Below are positions 8,848-17,736 of a stretch of 64,000 nucleotides of DNA, piece after piece. Numbering within the stretch: position 1 is the first letter of the stretch; the number at the start of each line of letters is the position of its first letter. The stretch comes from Micromonospora lupini (GTDB lineage Bacteria; Actinomycetota; Actinomycetes; Mycobacteriales; Micromonosporaceae), in NCBI RefSeq assembly GCF_026342015.1, contig NZ_JAPENL010000003.1, positions 310,001 to 374,000 of the forward strand, in the 5' to 3' direction. The notes beneath the pieces were generated by a model. The model worked only from the letters and a program-made list of their open reading frames with translations. It had not been told where the DNA came from and did no database searches. Position numbers and translations under genes: made by a program.

Positions 8848-11334
8848 GTGACCCAGTCTGTTCATCAGCGGATCGCCGACGAGCTCGGCGTGGCCGAGCG
8901 TCAGGTGCGGGCGGCCGTGGAGCTGCTCGACGGCGGCGCCACAGTGCCGTTCATCGCCCGTTACCGCAAGGAGGCCACCGGCCTGCTCGACGACACCCAG
9001 CTGCGCACTCTGGAGGAGCGACTGCGCTACCTGCGCGAGCTGGACGAGCGGCGGGCCGCCGTGCTGGAGTCGATCCGCGGCCAGGGCAAGCTGGACGACG
9101 CACTGGAAGCGCAGATCATGGCCGCCGACTCGAAGTCGCGGCTGGAGGACATCTACCTGCCGTACAAGCCGAAGCGACGGACCCGCGCGCAGATCGCCCG
9201 CGAGGCCGGGTTGGCTCCGCTGGCCGAGACTCTGCTCGCCGACCCCGGCCAGGACCCGAAGGTCACGGCAGCCGGGTTCGTCGACGCGGAGAAGGGCGTC
9301 GCCGACGTGGCCGCCGCGCTGGAGAGCGCGCGGGCGATCCTCATCGAGACCTTCGCCGAGGACGCCGACCTGATCGGCACGCTGCGCGAGCAGATGTGGT
9401 CGCGGGGCCGGCTGGCTTCCCGGGTACGTGAGGGTCAGGAGACGGCCGGCGCCAAGTTCTCCGACTACTTCGACTTCTCCGAGCCGTACCCGAAGCTGCC
9501 CTCGCACCGCATCCTGGCCATGTTCCGGGGCGAGAAGGAGGGCGTGCTCGACCTGACCATGGCGCCGGAGGAGGCCGGCGAGGCGGACGCCGCGCCGACC
9601 GGTCCGAGCCGGTACGAGGCGGTCATCGCCGGCCGGTTCGGGGTGTCCGACGCGGGCCGCCCCGCCGACCGCTGGCTGGTCGACACGGTGCGCTGGGCGT
9701 GGCGTACCCGGATCCTCATCCACCTCGGCGCGGATCTGCGCATGCGGCTGTGGCAGGCGGCCGAGGAGGAGGCGGTGCGGGTCTTCGCCACCAACCTGCG
9801 TGACCTGCTGCTCGCCGCGCCGGCCGGTACCCGGCCGACGATGGGCCTGGACCCGGGCCTGCGGACCGGCGTCAAGGTGGCGGTGGTGGACGCGACAGGA
9901 AAGGTGCTCGCCACCGACACGATCTATCCGCACGAGCCACGCCGGCAGTGGGACGCCTCGGTCGAGACCCTCGCCCGGCTCGCCGGGGCACATGGCGTGG
10001 AGTTGATCGCGATCGGCAACGGCACGGCCTCCCGGGAGACCGACAAGCTGGCCGGCGACCTGATCAAGCGGCACCCGCAGCTCAACCTGACCAAGGTCAT
10101 GGTCTCCGAGGCCGGCGCGTCGGTCTACTCGGCGTCCGCGTACGCCTCGCAGGAGCTGCCCGGGATGGACGTGTCGCTGCGCGGCGCGGTCTCCATCGCC
10201 CGCCGCCTCCAGGATCCCCTCGCGGAGCTGGTCAAGATCGACCCACGGTCGATCGGGGTCGGCCAGTACCAGCACGACCTCTCCGAGGTGAAGCTCTCCC
10301 GGTCGCTGGACGCGGTCGTTGAGGACTGCGTCAACGCGGTCGGGGTGGACGTCAACACCGCTTCCGCGCCGCTGCTGACCCGGGTCTCCGGGATCGGGGC
10401 CGGGCTGGCGGAGAACATCGTGCTGCACCGGGACGCCAACGGGCCGTTCCGCTCGCGTACGCAGCTGAAGAAGGTGGCCCGGCTCGGGCCGAAGGCGTTC
10501 GAGCAGTGCGCCGGCTTCCTGCGCATCCCCGACGGCGACGACCCGCTGGATTCGTCAAGCGTGCACCCCGAGGCGTACCCGGTGGTGCGTCGCATCCTCG
10601 GCAGCACCGGTCAGGACCTGCGCTCGGTGATCGGCAGGAGCGCGATCCTGCGCGGGCTGCGGGCCACCGACTTCGTCGACGACCGGTTCGGCCTGCCCAC
10701 GGTCACCGACATCCTCGCCGAGCTGGAGAAGCCGGGCCGGGACCCGCGGCCGGAGTTCCGCACCGCCACCTTCGTCGAGGGGGTGGAGAAGATCGGCGAC
10801 CTGACGCCCGGGATGGTGCTGGAGGGCGTGGTCACCAACGTGGCCGCGTTCGGCGCGTTCGTCGACGTCGGGGTGCACCAGGACGGTCTGGTGCACGTGT
10901 CGGCGATGTCCCGGACGTTCGTGAAGGACCCCCGCGAGGTGGTGAAGTCCGGTGACGTGGTCAAGGTCCGGGTGCTCGACGTGGACGTACCCCGTAAACG
11001 CATCTCGCTGACCCTGCGTTTGGAGGACGAGCCGGCCGCCGGCGGCGGTGGTCGGACGAGCCAGGAGGGTCGAGGCGGCCCGGCCCAGCGCGGACCACAG
11101 GGCGGCCGCGGCGAATCCGGCGGTCGCACCAGCCAGAGCGGGTCCGGCGGTCGCGGCGGGCAGGGTGGTCGCGGCGGCCAGAGCGGATCCGGCGGGCAGG
11201 GCGGATCCGGCGGGCAGGGCGGCGCCGGTGGGCGAGGCGGGCAGGGCGGACGAGGCGGGCAGCAGCGCCAGGGCGGGCCGGCGCCGGCCAACGACGCGAT
11301 GGCCGAGGCCCTGCGCCGCGCCGGACTGGCCTGA
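8848..11334 (+). CDS. tex: Tex-family RNA-binding transcription accessory protein
   Basis: 828 residues. The GTG at 8848 is chosen because family members start with (M)[13 protein letters not shown]; the open frame reaches upstream to 8722, but that part is low-complexity. In order it has the N-terminal Tex helix-turn-helix region, a YqgF/RNase H-like domain around residues 330-460 ([16 protein letters not shown]), helix-hairpin-helix motifs around 500-600, and an S1 RNA-binding domain at about 650-725. The last 95 residues are an unusual Gly/Gln/Arg/Ser tail ([12 protein letters not shown] repeats), which probably adds non-specific RNA binding. The start is preceded by a duplicated 12-base AAGGCGGATCGA. 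It acts on nucleic acid in the cytoplasm. Confidence 0.95.
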   Translation: MTQSVHQRIADELGVAERQVRAAVELLDGGATVPFIARYRKEATGLLDDTQLRTLEERLRYLRELDERRAAVLESIRGQGKLDDALEAQIMAADSKSRLEDIYLPYKPKRRTRAQIAREAGLAPLAETLLADPGQDPKVTAAGFVDAEKGVADVAAALESARAILIETFAEDADLIGTLREQMWSRGRLASRVREGQETAGAKFSDYFDFSEPYPKLPSHRILAMFRGEKEGVLDLTMAPEEAGEADAAPTGPSRYEAVIAGRFGVSDAGRPADRWLVDTVRWAWRTRILIHLGADLRMRLWQAAEEEAVRVFATNLRDLLLAAPAGTRPTMGLDPGLRTGVKVAVVDATGKVLATDTIYPHEPRRQWDASVETLARLAGAHGVELIAIGNGTASRETDKLAGDLIKRHPQLNLTKVMVSEAGASVYSASAYASQELPGMDVSLRGAVSIARRLQDPLAELVKIDPRSIGVGQYQHDLSEVKLSRSLDAVVEDCVNAVGVDVNTASAPLLTRVSGIGAGLAENIVLHRDANGPFRSRTQLKKVARLGPKAFEQCAGFLRIPDGDDPLDSSSVHPEAYPVVRRILGSTGQDLRSVIGRSAILRGLRATDFVDDRFGLPTVTDILAELEKPGRDPRPEFRTATFVEGVEKIGDLTPGMVLEGVVTNVAAFGAFVDVGVHQDGLVHVSAMSRTFVKDPREVVKSGDVVKVRVLDVDVPRKRISLTLRLEDEPAAGGGGRTSQEGRGGPAQRGPQGGRGESGGRTSQSGSGGRGGQGGRGGQSGSGGQGGSGGQGGAGGRGGQGGRGGQQRQGGPAPANDAMAEALRRAGLA

Positions 11335-11362
11335 TCCGCCGACCGGCGCGCGGTATCGGTGT

Positions 11363-11425
11363 AGATCTTGGACAGTTTCCGTTCGGCGTGAACTATTCAG
11401 CGTGAACGGAAACTGCCCGAGATCT
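11363..11425. repeat. Intergenic palindrome after tex (GATC-ended type, copy c)
   Basis: The 22-base arms 11363-11384 and 11404-11425 match at 20 of 22; both mismatches could form G-U. The 19-base loop repeats GCGTGAAC. The outer end contains AGATCT. It lies 28 bases after the tex stop and may serve as its terminator, but it belongs to the same structural set as the other GATC-ended palindromes. Confidence 0.8.
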
Positions 11426-11494
11426 GGAGTTGCTGCGGCACCGCGCGGCACGGCGGCCGGAAAATCGGGTCGCGCGGGGGTGGACGCCGGAGCG

Positions 11495-12394
11495 ATGATC
11501 TCGCGGGTGAAGATGCATGCCGACCAGGTGGACGTGCCCGTGGACGTGGTAGCCGCGCTGGTGGCCGAGCAGTTTCCCCGCTGGCGGGGCCTGACCATCC
11601 GTCCGATCTCCTCGGCCGGGACGGTGCACGCCCTGTTCCGGCTCGGCGCGGAGGTCGTGCTGCGGTTTCCCCTGCGTCCCGGGGCCGATCCCGACCTGCG
11701 CGCGGCGTTGGCGCGGGAGCAGGAGTACGCCGCGCTGCTCGCCGCGCACCTGCCGGTCGCGGTGCCCGAGCCGCTCGGCCTGGGCGAGCCGGGCCCCGGG
11801 TACCCGGGGCCGTGGGCGGCGTACCGCTGGATCCCCGGTGCCACGGCGCAGCTCGACCGGATCGACGACGCGGACGTCTTCGCCCGTGACCTGGCCGCTG
11901 TCGTGGTGGCCCTGCGCGGCATCGACACCGGCGGGCGGTCCTGGCCGGGAACCGGTCGGGGCGGGCCGCTCGCCGACCAGGACGCGGACGTGCGGGCAGC
12001 CCTCGCCGTCAGCGGCGAACTGACCGACACCGTCGCGTTGGCCGAGGTGTGGGACAGGTGCCGGGACGTGGGTCGCGACGACCCCGACGTGTGGATCCAC
12101 GCCGACCTGATGCCGGGCAACCTGCTGGTCCGCGACTGTCGACTGGTGGCGGTCATCGACCTCGGCACGGTCGGGGTGGGCGACCCCGCGGTGGACCTGA
12201 TACCGGCGTGGAACCTGCTCGACGCGGGGTCGCGGGAGACGTACCGGCGGGCGTTGGGTGTGGACGACGCGACCTGGGAGCGGGGGCGCGGGTGGGCCCT
12301 GGAACAGGCGATCAACGCGCTGCCGTACTACGTCGAGACCAACCCGGTGATGGCGGGCATCGCGCGGCACACCCTGCGGGCCGTCCTGAGCTGA
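11495..12394 (+). CDS. Aminoglycoside phosphotransferase-family kinase
   Basis: 299 residues from ATG 11495 (a second in-frame ATG at 11513 is possible). It has the APH/choline-kinase fold. SAGTVHALFRLG near residue 40 is the nucleotide loop, and VLRFPL follows with the phosphate-binding position. HADLMPGNLLV near 202 is the catalytic loop with its Asp and Asn, and VIDLGTVGVGDPAVDL near 220 holds the metal-binding Asp. The family phosphorylates small hydroxylated molecules and includes resistance enzymes, but this broad actinobacterial group has no proven substrate. It is followed 24 bases later by a small gene on the same strand. Confidence 0.85.
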   Translation: MISRVKMHADQVDVPVDVVAALVAEQFPRWRGLTIRPISSAGTVHALFRLGAEVVLRFPLRPGADPDLRAALAREQEYAALLAAHLPVAVPEPLGLGEPGPGYPGPWAAYRWIPGATAQLDRIDDADVFARDLAAVVVALRGIDTGGRSWPGTGRGGPLADQDADVRAALAVSGELTDTVALAEVWDRCRDVGRDDPDVWIHADLMPGNLLVRDCRLVAVIDLGTVGVGDPAVDLIPAWNLLDAGSRETYRRALGVDDATWERGRGWALEQAINALPYYVETNPVMAGIARHTLRAVLS

Positions 12395-12418
12395 GTCGGG
12401 GTCGCGTACCGTCGGCTC

Positions 12419-12886
12419 GTGGACGAGGGCGACGGCCGTGAGTGGCGGGAGCGGCAGCAGCGGGCGGTGCGGGCGCACGCCGACGCGGAGGCGCGGCGGC
12501 GGGCCGGCGAGCAGGCGCAGGCGGCGGAGCTGGTGGCCTGGTTCGTTGCCGAGGCGACCCGACGGGGCCTGCCCACCACGCGGCTGGTCGCCCGGGGCTA
12601 CGACGGGCGCGGTCGCTACCGGACCCGGTTGACCGGCTGGTACGTCGACCGGGCCGGAACCCGGGCAGTGGACACGACCGGTCGGTTCCATCTGCTGACC
12701 GTGCCGGGCGGCCTGCGGGCCCGGTTGTTCGGCGTCGACCCCGAGCCCAGCCCGGCGCCGCTCGTCGTCGGGGCGGGTGGGCGCGACGGCGAGTCGATTC
12801 CGCTGCGGACGCTGCTCACGCGGTTGCTGGACGGCGGGACCGACGAGCCAGGTTCCACCACCAGAGCTGCTGCACCACGAGCGTGA
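12419..12886 (+). CDS. Conserved-looking small protein of unknown function
   Basis: 155 residues from a GTG at 12419. The N-terminal 45 residues are strongly charged and helical (REWRERQQRAVRAHADAEAR), likely a coiled coil. A folded part follows with RGYDGRGRYRTRLTGWYVDR. The protein is soluble and has no signal peptide. Its last 71 bases overlap the 3' end of the convergent DUF389 gene, so its C-terminal tail is constrained by two genes. I do not recognise a family and assign no function. The charge pattern and codon use look like real coding sequence. Confidence 0.6.
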   Translation: MDEGDGREWRERQQRAVRAHADAEARRRAGEQAQAAELVAWFVAEATRRGLPTTRLVARGYDGRGRYRTRLTGWYVDRAGTRAVDTTGRFHLLTVPGGLRARLFGVDPEPSPAPLVVGAGGRDGESIPLRTLLTRLLDGGTDEPGSTTRAAAPRA

Positions 12887-13763
12887 GCAGCCCGGCCAGG
12901 ACTATCGCGCACAGGTTGATCACCAACTGGAGGGCCGAACCGCCGGCCTCGTCCCACACGCCGTAGGCGGCGGCGACAGAGACGTTCGCCGCGGCGGGCA
13001 CTGTGGTCACCGAGATCAGCACCCCGACCAGGCTGCCCGACTTCTTCGAGGTCAACGAGAGCATGCCCGCGACCCCGGCGAGCAGGCCGACGACCCAGGA
13101 CAGCGCGTCCGGTCGCCAGATGAAGTCGGTGAGCGGCCGCTCGGCGAGCAGCATCTCCCTGCTCACCAGACCGACGGCGGTCAGCGCCCAGGTGCTCAGC
13201 ACGGTCGCCACCATGGCCGCCAGGAAGCCCACCGTCAGGGCCTGCACCGATCGGCCGATCACCGAGAGTCGGCGGCGCAGCAGCGCCACGCAGAGCGCGG
13301 CGAGGGGGCCGAACTCCGGCCCGACCACCATCGCCCCGACGATGAGGATCGGCTGGTCCAGCAGCACACCGATGCCCGCGATCATGGTGGCCACCACGAT
13401 CAGCACCAGGTAGGTGCCGGACAGCTCGGTCTGCTCACCGGTCTTCGCGGCGATCTCGTCCCACACGATCGCGTCCGCGCCGCTGCCCGGCGCCAGCTCC
13501 GCCGCCCGGTCGGCCGCCGCGGAGATGGTCAACTCGACGTCGTCCGCAGCGATGCCGCCGCTGGTGTCCACTCCGATGCGCTGGAGGCCGTGCAGCACCC
13601 CGTCGGCGCTCTCCCGCACCACGTCGCAGAGGACGAGATCACCCTTCGGCTGCCGCGCGACACCGGGCAGCACGGCCAGGTGGGTCACCCCCGCGTCCGC
13701 GGACAGCAGGTCGACGACCTCATCGGTCCGATCCGCCGGGACGATCACCCTCAGGTGCAGCAC
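12816..13763 (-). CDS. DUF389 family membrane protein
   Basis: 315 residues from a GTG at 13763 with AGGGAGA upstream; longer frames upstream are non-family. Residues 1-95 form a soluble ferredoxin-like N-domain (LHLRVIVPADRTDEVVDLL). The DUF389 core follows with about six membrane segments, starting with GTYLVLIVVATMIAGIG near residue 125 and including ILIVGAMVVGPEFGPLAAL, the signature of the family. The function of DUF389 proteins is unknown; transport has been proposed. It is divergent from the first gene of the polysaccharide locus. Confidence 0.88.
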   Translation of the reverse strand: MLHLRVIVPADRTDEVVDLLSADAGVTHLAVLPGVARQPKGDLVLCDVVRESADGVLHGLQRIGVDTSGGIAADDVELTISAAADRAAELAPGSGADAIVWDEIAAKTGEQTELSGTYLVLIVVATMIAGIGVLLDQPILIVGAMVVGPEFGPLAALCVALLRRRLSVIGRSVQALTVGFLAAMVATVLSTWALTAVGLVSREMLLAERPLTDFIWRPDALSWVVGLLAGVAGMLSLTSKKSGSLVGVLISVTTVPAAANVSVAAAYGVWDEAGGSALQLVINLCAIVLAGLLTLVVQQLWWWNLARRSRRPATA

Positions 13764-13946
13764 TCGTTCTCCCTGGTGTGGACGTACCGCGGCCGGCAGC
13801 ACTCTACCGGCCGTGCCGTGGCTCGTCGGAACGCGAAGGCCGATCGGGTGGAATCGGCGCAGGATCGGCGAAACCGCCCATCCACCGCCATAGCGACTGC
13901 TACAACCATTGTGATCTCTCAGCACATGTGATCGGAGGCGCCGTCC
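13764..13946. promoter_or_regulatory. Divergent region at the start of the polysaccharide locus
   Basis: 183 bases between DUF389 and the first aminotransferase. The right half is locally AT-richer and holds ACAACCATTGTGATCTCTCA. The heptamer TGTGATC occurs twice, 16 bases apart, the second copy overlapping the palindrome CACATGTG near 13924. The aminotransferase ribosome site is GGAGG at 13934-13938. A promoter for the operon must lie here; the repeated TGTGATC could be a regulator site, but that is a guess. Confidence 0.45.
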
Positions 13947-15131
13947 GTGGAGCTCATCCACCACCGTCCGCCCGAGGCGCGCGGCGGCGGCCCGGCCGTC
14001 ACCGACCCGGTCTTCCTCTCTCCCCCGGATGTCGGCGAGGTGGAGGAGTCGTATCTGCTGCGCGCCTTCCGCGCCGGCCGCTTCGACCCCGAGGGCCCGG
14101 AGCTGGGCGCGTTCGAGCGGGAGGTCGCCGCGCGGGTCGGCGTCGGGCACGCGCTGGGGCTCTCCTCCGGCACCGCCGCGCTGCACCTGGCGCTGCTCAC
14201 CGTCGGCGCCGGACCCGGTTCCGTGGTGGTCGTTCCCACCCTGACGTTCGCCGCCACCGCCAACGCGGTCACCTACACGGGCGCCGAACCGGTCTTCGTC
14301 GACTGTGACGCGGCCACCGGCAACCTCGACGTCGATCTGCTCTCCGACCTGCTCGGACGACTCGCCGAGGCCGGCCGGCGGGTCGCCGCCGTGCTGAGCG
14401 TGGACATCAACGGTCGGTGCGCCGACTACGACAGGCTGCTGCCGCTCTGCGCCTCGACAGGCGTCCCCGTCGTCGAGGACGCGGCGCAGGCCCTCGGCTC
14501 CACCTACCGGGGCCGCCACGCCGGCACCCTCGGCCGGGTGGGGATCTACTCGTTCAGCCACAACAAGGTGATGACCACCTCGGCCGGGGGGATGCTCGTC
14601 TCCGACGACCCCGACCTGGTGGCGCGGGCCCGCCACCTCGCCACCCAGGCGCGCGAGCCGGTGCCGCACTACGAGCACCGCGACATCGGCTACAACTACC
14701 GGCTCAGCACGCTGCTGGCCGCCCTCGGTCGGGCGCAGCTCAGCCGGCTGGACGCGATGATCGCCCGACGGCGGGCGCTGCGGGACCGGTACGCCCATCT
14801 CTTCGCCGCCGTCCCCGGCACCCGGATCCTCGGCGCCGGCGATCCCGGCTCGAACTGCTGGCTGACCTCCGTGGTGGTCGAGCCCGAGCGCGCCGGCTGG
14901 CAGGCCGGCCACCTGGCCGAGCACCTGGTCACCCGCGGCGTGGAGAGCCGCCCCATGTGGAAACCGATGCACCGCCAACCGGTGTACGCCGACCAGCCGG
15001 CCGCCCTGACCGGGGTCGCCGACCAGCTCTTCGCCTCCAGCCTCTCCCTGCCCAGCGGCTCCGCGCTCACCGGCGACCAGGTGGACCGGGTGTTGACGAC
15101 GATCAACGAGTTTCTCCAGGAGCGCCGATGA
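13947..15131 (+). CDS. DegT/DnrJ/EryC1 sugar aminotransferase, PglE-like
   Basis: 394 residues; GTG at 13947 with GGAGG eight bases upstream. It is a PLP-dependent aminotransferase that adds an amino group to a 4-keto nucleotide sugar. The PLP lysine is K207 in FSHNKVMTTSAGGML, and the cofactor-phosphate region is SSGTAALHLAL near residue 75. It is the first gene of a tight four-gene run (ATGA, GTGA overlaps) with a sugar transferase, an acetyltransferase and a glycosyltransferase. That order resembles pglE-pglC-pglD, so it probably aminates UDP-4-keto-6-deoxy-GlcNAc on the way to bacillosamine. A close paralogue lies at 34001-35203. Here the usual SFNGNK is SFSHNK. Confidence 0.9.
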   Translation: MELIHHRPPEARGGGPAVTDPVFLSPPDVGEVEESYLLRAFRAGRFDPEGPELGAFEREVAARVGVGHALGLSSGTAALHLALLTVGAGPGSVVVVPTLTFAATANAVTYTGAEPVFVDCDAATGNLDVDLLSDLLGRLAEAGRRVAAVLSVDINGRCADYDRLLPLCASTGVPVVEDAAQALGSTYRGRHAGTLGRVGIYSFSHNKVMTTSAGGMLVSDDPDLVARARHLATQAREPVPHYEHRDIGYNYRLSTLLAALGRAQLSRLDAMIARRRALRDRYAHLFAAVPGTRILGAGDPGSNCWLTSVVVEPERAGWQAGHLAEHLVTRGVESRPMWKPMHRQPVYADQPAALTGVADQLFASSLSLPSGSALTGDQVDRVLTTINEFLQERR

Positions 15132-15793
15132 CGAGCAGACCCCGCCCCTACGACGCCGTCAAGCGCGCGCTGGACGTCGTCCTGGCCGCCACCGGTCTGC
15201 TGCTGGCAGCCCCGGTGCTCACCGCCGTGGCGCTGGCCGTGCTTGTCACAATGGGCCGGCCGGTGCTGTTCCGGCAGGCTCGGCCGGGCCGGCACGGCCG
15301 GTTGTTCCACCTGGTCAAGTTCCGTTCGATGACAGTCGGCGGCGAGGACAGCGCGCCGGCCAACGACGGGGCGCGGCTCACCCCGTTCGGTCGCTGGCTG
15401 CGGACCACAAGCCTGGACGAGCTGCCCCAGCTGTGGAACGTGCTGCGCGGCGAGATGAGCCTGGTCGGGCCGCGTCCGCTGCTGCCGGCGTACCTGGCCC
15501 GGTACACGCCCGAGCAGCTCCGCCGCCACGACGTCCGGCCCGGCATCACCGGCCTCCAGCAGGCGTACGGGCGCAACGCGTTGAGCTGGGAGGACCGGTT
15601 CGCGCTCGACGTGCGCTACGTGCGGCACCGCTCACTCGCGCTGGACCTGCGCATCCTGCTCCGCACGGTACGGATCGTGCTGCGCCGCGAGGGCATCACG
15701 GCGCCGGGCGTGGCCACGGCCCGCGAGTACCTCGGCCCGTCCGAACTGGCCCCCGCCGGCACCGGTCACCTTCCGGCGGCGGGCCGCCGGTGA
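15128..15793 (+). CDS. Initiating sugar phosphate transferase, PglC-like
   Basis: 221 residues, start overlapping the previous stop (ATGA). It transfers a sugar-1-phosphate from a UDP-sugar to undecaprenyl phosphate, the first membrane step of repeat-unit assembly. There is one N-terminal membrane segment (residues about 13-40), followed by the conserved catalytic region FRQARPGRHGRLFHLVKFRSM, TSLDELPQLWNVLRGEMSLVGPRP and PGITGLQQ. It is the short monotopic form without the extra five-helix domain of WbaP proteins. Its position between a PglE-like and a PglD-like gene suggests that it uses UDP-diacetylbacillosamine or a related sugar. Confidence 0.93.
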   Translation: MTSRPRPYDAVKRALDVVLAATGLLLAAPVLTAVALAVLVTMGRPVLFRQARPGRHGRLFHLVKFRSMTVGGEDSAPANDGARLTPFGRWLRTTSLDELPQLWNVLRGEMSLVGPRPLLPAYLARYTPEQLRRHDVRPGITGLQQAYGRNALSWEDRFALDVRYVRHRSLALDLRILLRTVRIVLRREGITAPGVATAREYLGPSELAPAGTGHLPAAGRR

Positions 15794-16437
15794 GCCTGGA
15801 CATCGTCATCGTCGGCTGCGGCGGCCACGGCCGGGAGGTGCTGGGCATCGTCCGCGCCGTCAACGCCGCCGCCGACGGGGACCCGGTCTGGCGGGTCCGC
15901 GGCTTCGTCGACGACACGCCCAGCGAGGTCAACCTGAAGCGGGTGCAGCGGCTGGAGGTGCCCTACCTGGGCAGCACGGCTCGTCTCGGCGACCAGCCCG
16001 CCGGCACGCACCTGGCACTGGGCATCGGGGACCCCGCCGCCCGGCGGGCGGTGGACCAACGGGTGGCCGCCCACGGACTGGCCGCGGCGGTGCTGATCCA
16101 CCCGGACGCGACGGTCGGCCCGGACGCCGTCTACGGCGAGGGGCTCGTCGCGTTCGCCGGCGCCCGGGTCACCACGAACGTCACCCTCGGGCGGCACGTG
16201 CACCTCAACCAGAACAGCGCCGTGGCACACGACTGCGAGGTGGGGGACCACGTGTCGGTGAACCCGCTCGGCGCGGTCTCCGGCGACTGCCGGCTGGGCG
16301 ACGGCGTACTCATCGGAGCGGGTGCGGTGGTGTTGCAGGGGCTGCGGGTCGGCGCCGACGCCACGGTCGGTGCGGGCGCCTGCGTGGTCCGAAACGTGCC
16401 GGCCGGCATCGTCGTCAAGGGAGTCCCGGCCCGGTGA
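15790..16437 (+). CDS. NeuD/PglD-type sugar O/N-acetyltransferase
   Basis: 215 residues from a GTG overlapping the previous stop. The N-terminal Rossmann-like part (IVIVGCGGHGREVLGI) binds the nucleotide sugar. The C-terminal part is a left-handed beta helix of hexapeptide repeats. H147 in AVAHDCEVGDHVSVNPLG is in the position of the catalytic base. PglD acetylates the 4-amino group of UDP-4-amino sugars; the neighbours support that role here. Cytoplasmic, probably a trimer. Confidence 0.9.
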   Translation: MSLDIVIVGCGGHGREVLGIVRAVNAAADGDPVWRVRGFVDDTPSEVNLKRVQRLEVPYLGSTARLGDQPAGTHLALGIGDPAARRAVDQRVAAHGLAAAVLIHPDATVGPDAVYGEGLVAFAGARVTTNVTLGRHVHLNQNSAVAHDCEVGDHVSVNPLGAVSGDCRLGDGVLIGAGAVVLQGLRVGADATVGAGACVVRNVPAGIVVKGVPAR

Positions 16438-17654
16438 GCGCGAGCGGCGCCTCCGGCGGCCCACGCGTGGGCCACCCGCACGGTGTGCGCCGGCTACGGA
16501 TCGCGGTGCTTGTCAAGACCAACGCGGGCGGGACCTGGCTGCTGCCCCAGGTCGACGAGTTGCGCCACCGCGGCCACGAGGTGACCGTCGTGCTGCCCGC
16601 GGGCGCCGGCCGGTTGACCGACGAGTTGGAGCGTCGGGGCGTCGAGGTGCTGCCCTCCCCGTACGACTTCACCCTGGGCTGGTCCACGCCGGTCGGGCTG
16701 CTGCGGCTGCGGTCGCTGCTGCGCCGGCTGCGCTCCGACGTGGTCCAGTACCACCTGATCGCCTCGGCGTACGCGGTGCGGCTGGCCACGCTGGGTCTGC
16801 CGGTGTGCCGGGTGCACATGGTGGCCGGCCCGGCGTACCTGGAGTCCGGGTTGGTCCGCTCGGTGGAGCGGCTGCTGTGGCGGCTCGACGACGTGGTGGT
16901 CTGTGGCTGCCGGTACGCCTCCGCCAGGTACGGGGAGCTGGGCTGCCCGCCGCAGCGGCGACCTGTCGCCGTGTACGGGGTGGACACCGACGCGTTCAGC
17001 CCGGACGCCACCGGCCCGGACCAGCGGGCGAAGCTCCGCGCCGAGCTGGGCATCGACCAGTCCGTGTTCCTGGCGGTACTGGTCTCCTACGTCTATCCGC
17101 CCAAGCGCCTGGTCCACTCAGGTCGCGGGGTGAAGGGGCACGACGTGCTCCTGACCGCCTGGCGGACGTTTCGCCGCCGGCACCCGGACGCGCACCTGCT
17201 TCTCGTCGGGGGTGGCTGGACGGCGGCCGGGGAGAGCTACCGGCGGCAGCTCGCCGAACGCTTCGGTGTCACCGACGATCCCGGGGTGACCTGGGTGGAG
17301 TCCGTCCCGGACGTCCGGCCCTGCTACGCCGCCGCCGACATCAGCGTCTCCCCGTCGCTCTGCGACGGGCCGGGGGCCGCGGTGGAGGCCGGCTCGATGG
17401 GCGTGCCGAGCATCGTCAGCGCGGTCGGTGGTCTGCCCGAGGCGGTCACCGAACGCTCCGGTTGGGTGGTTCCACAGGCCGATCCGGCGGCTCTGGTGAG
17501 CGCGCTCGACGCGGCGTACCGCGCCTGGGTCGGCGGCACGCTGCCCCTGCGCGGCCGGTTGGCACGTCGGCACGTGCTGGCGTCCTTCGACGACCTGCGG
17601 GCGGCGGCCGAGGTGGCGGACATCGTCGAGGACGTGGCGGCACGACGGCGCTGA
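16434..17654 (+). CDS. Glycosyltransferase, GT4-type
   Basis: 406 residues from a GTG overlapping the previous stop. It has two Rossmann domains. The N-terminal acceptor domain begins IAVLVKTNAGGTWLLPQVDEL. The C-terminal donor domain includes LLVGGGWTAAG and a nucleotide-sugar binding site with SPSLCDGPGAAVEAGSMGVPSIVSAVGGLPE, in which E is the GT4 catalytic-region glutamate. It probably adds the second sugar to the lipid-linked bacillosamine-type residue. Last gene of this four-gene operon. Confidence 0.88.
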   Translation: MSASGASGGPRVGHPHGVRRLRIAVLVKTNAGGTWLLPQVDELRHRGHEVTVVLPAGAGRLTDELERRGVEVLPSPYDFTLGWSTPVGLLRLRSLLRRLRSDVVQYHLIASAYAVRLATLGLPVCRVHMVAGPAYLESGLVRSVERLLWRLDDVVVCGCRYASARYGELGCPPQRRPVAVYGVDTDAFSPDATGPDQRAKLRAELGIDQSVFLAVLVSYVYPPKRLVHSGRGVKGHDVLLTAWRTFRRRHPDAHLLLVGGGWTAAGESYRRQLAERFGVTDDPGVTWVESVPDVRPCYAAADISVSPSLCDGPGAAVEAGSMGVPSIVSAVGGLPEAVTERSGWVVPQADPAALVSALDAAYRAWVGGTLPLRGRLARRHVLASFDDLRAAAEVADIVEDVAARRR

Positions 17655-17689
17655 GCGCCGAACACGACGGCGGCGCCGAACACGGCTGC

Positions 17690-17729
17690 GGGCGGCCGGT
17701 GGCCGGTCCCGCCGGACCACCGACCGCCC
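17690..17729. terminator. Bidirectional hairpin between convergent genes
   Basis: The arms GGGCGGCCGGTGG and CCACCGACCGCCC (with inner GGCCGG/CCGGAC) form an almost complete stem with G-U pairs and a short loop. It sits between the glycosyltransferase and the convergent capG. Confidence 0.65.
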
Positions 17730-17736
17730 CCGCGCG

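Noticed and set aside
13905-13935. TGTGATC-N3-CAGCACA as a Crp-like site before the first polysaccharide gene
   Set aside because: The half-sites are imperfect and the spacing is one base longer than the consensus; kept only as a remark on the promoter region.
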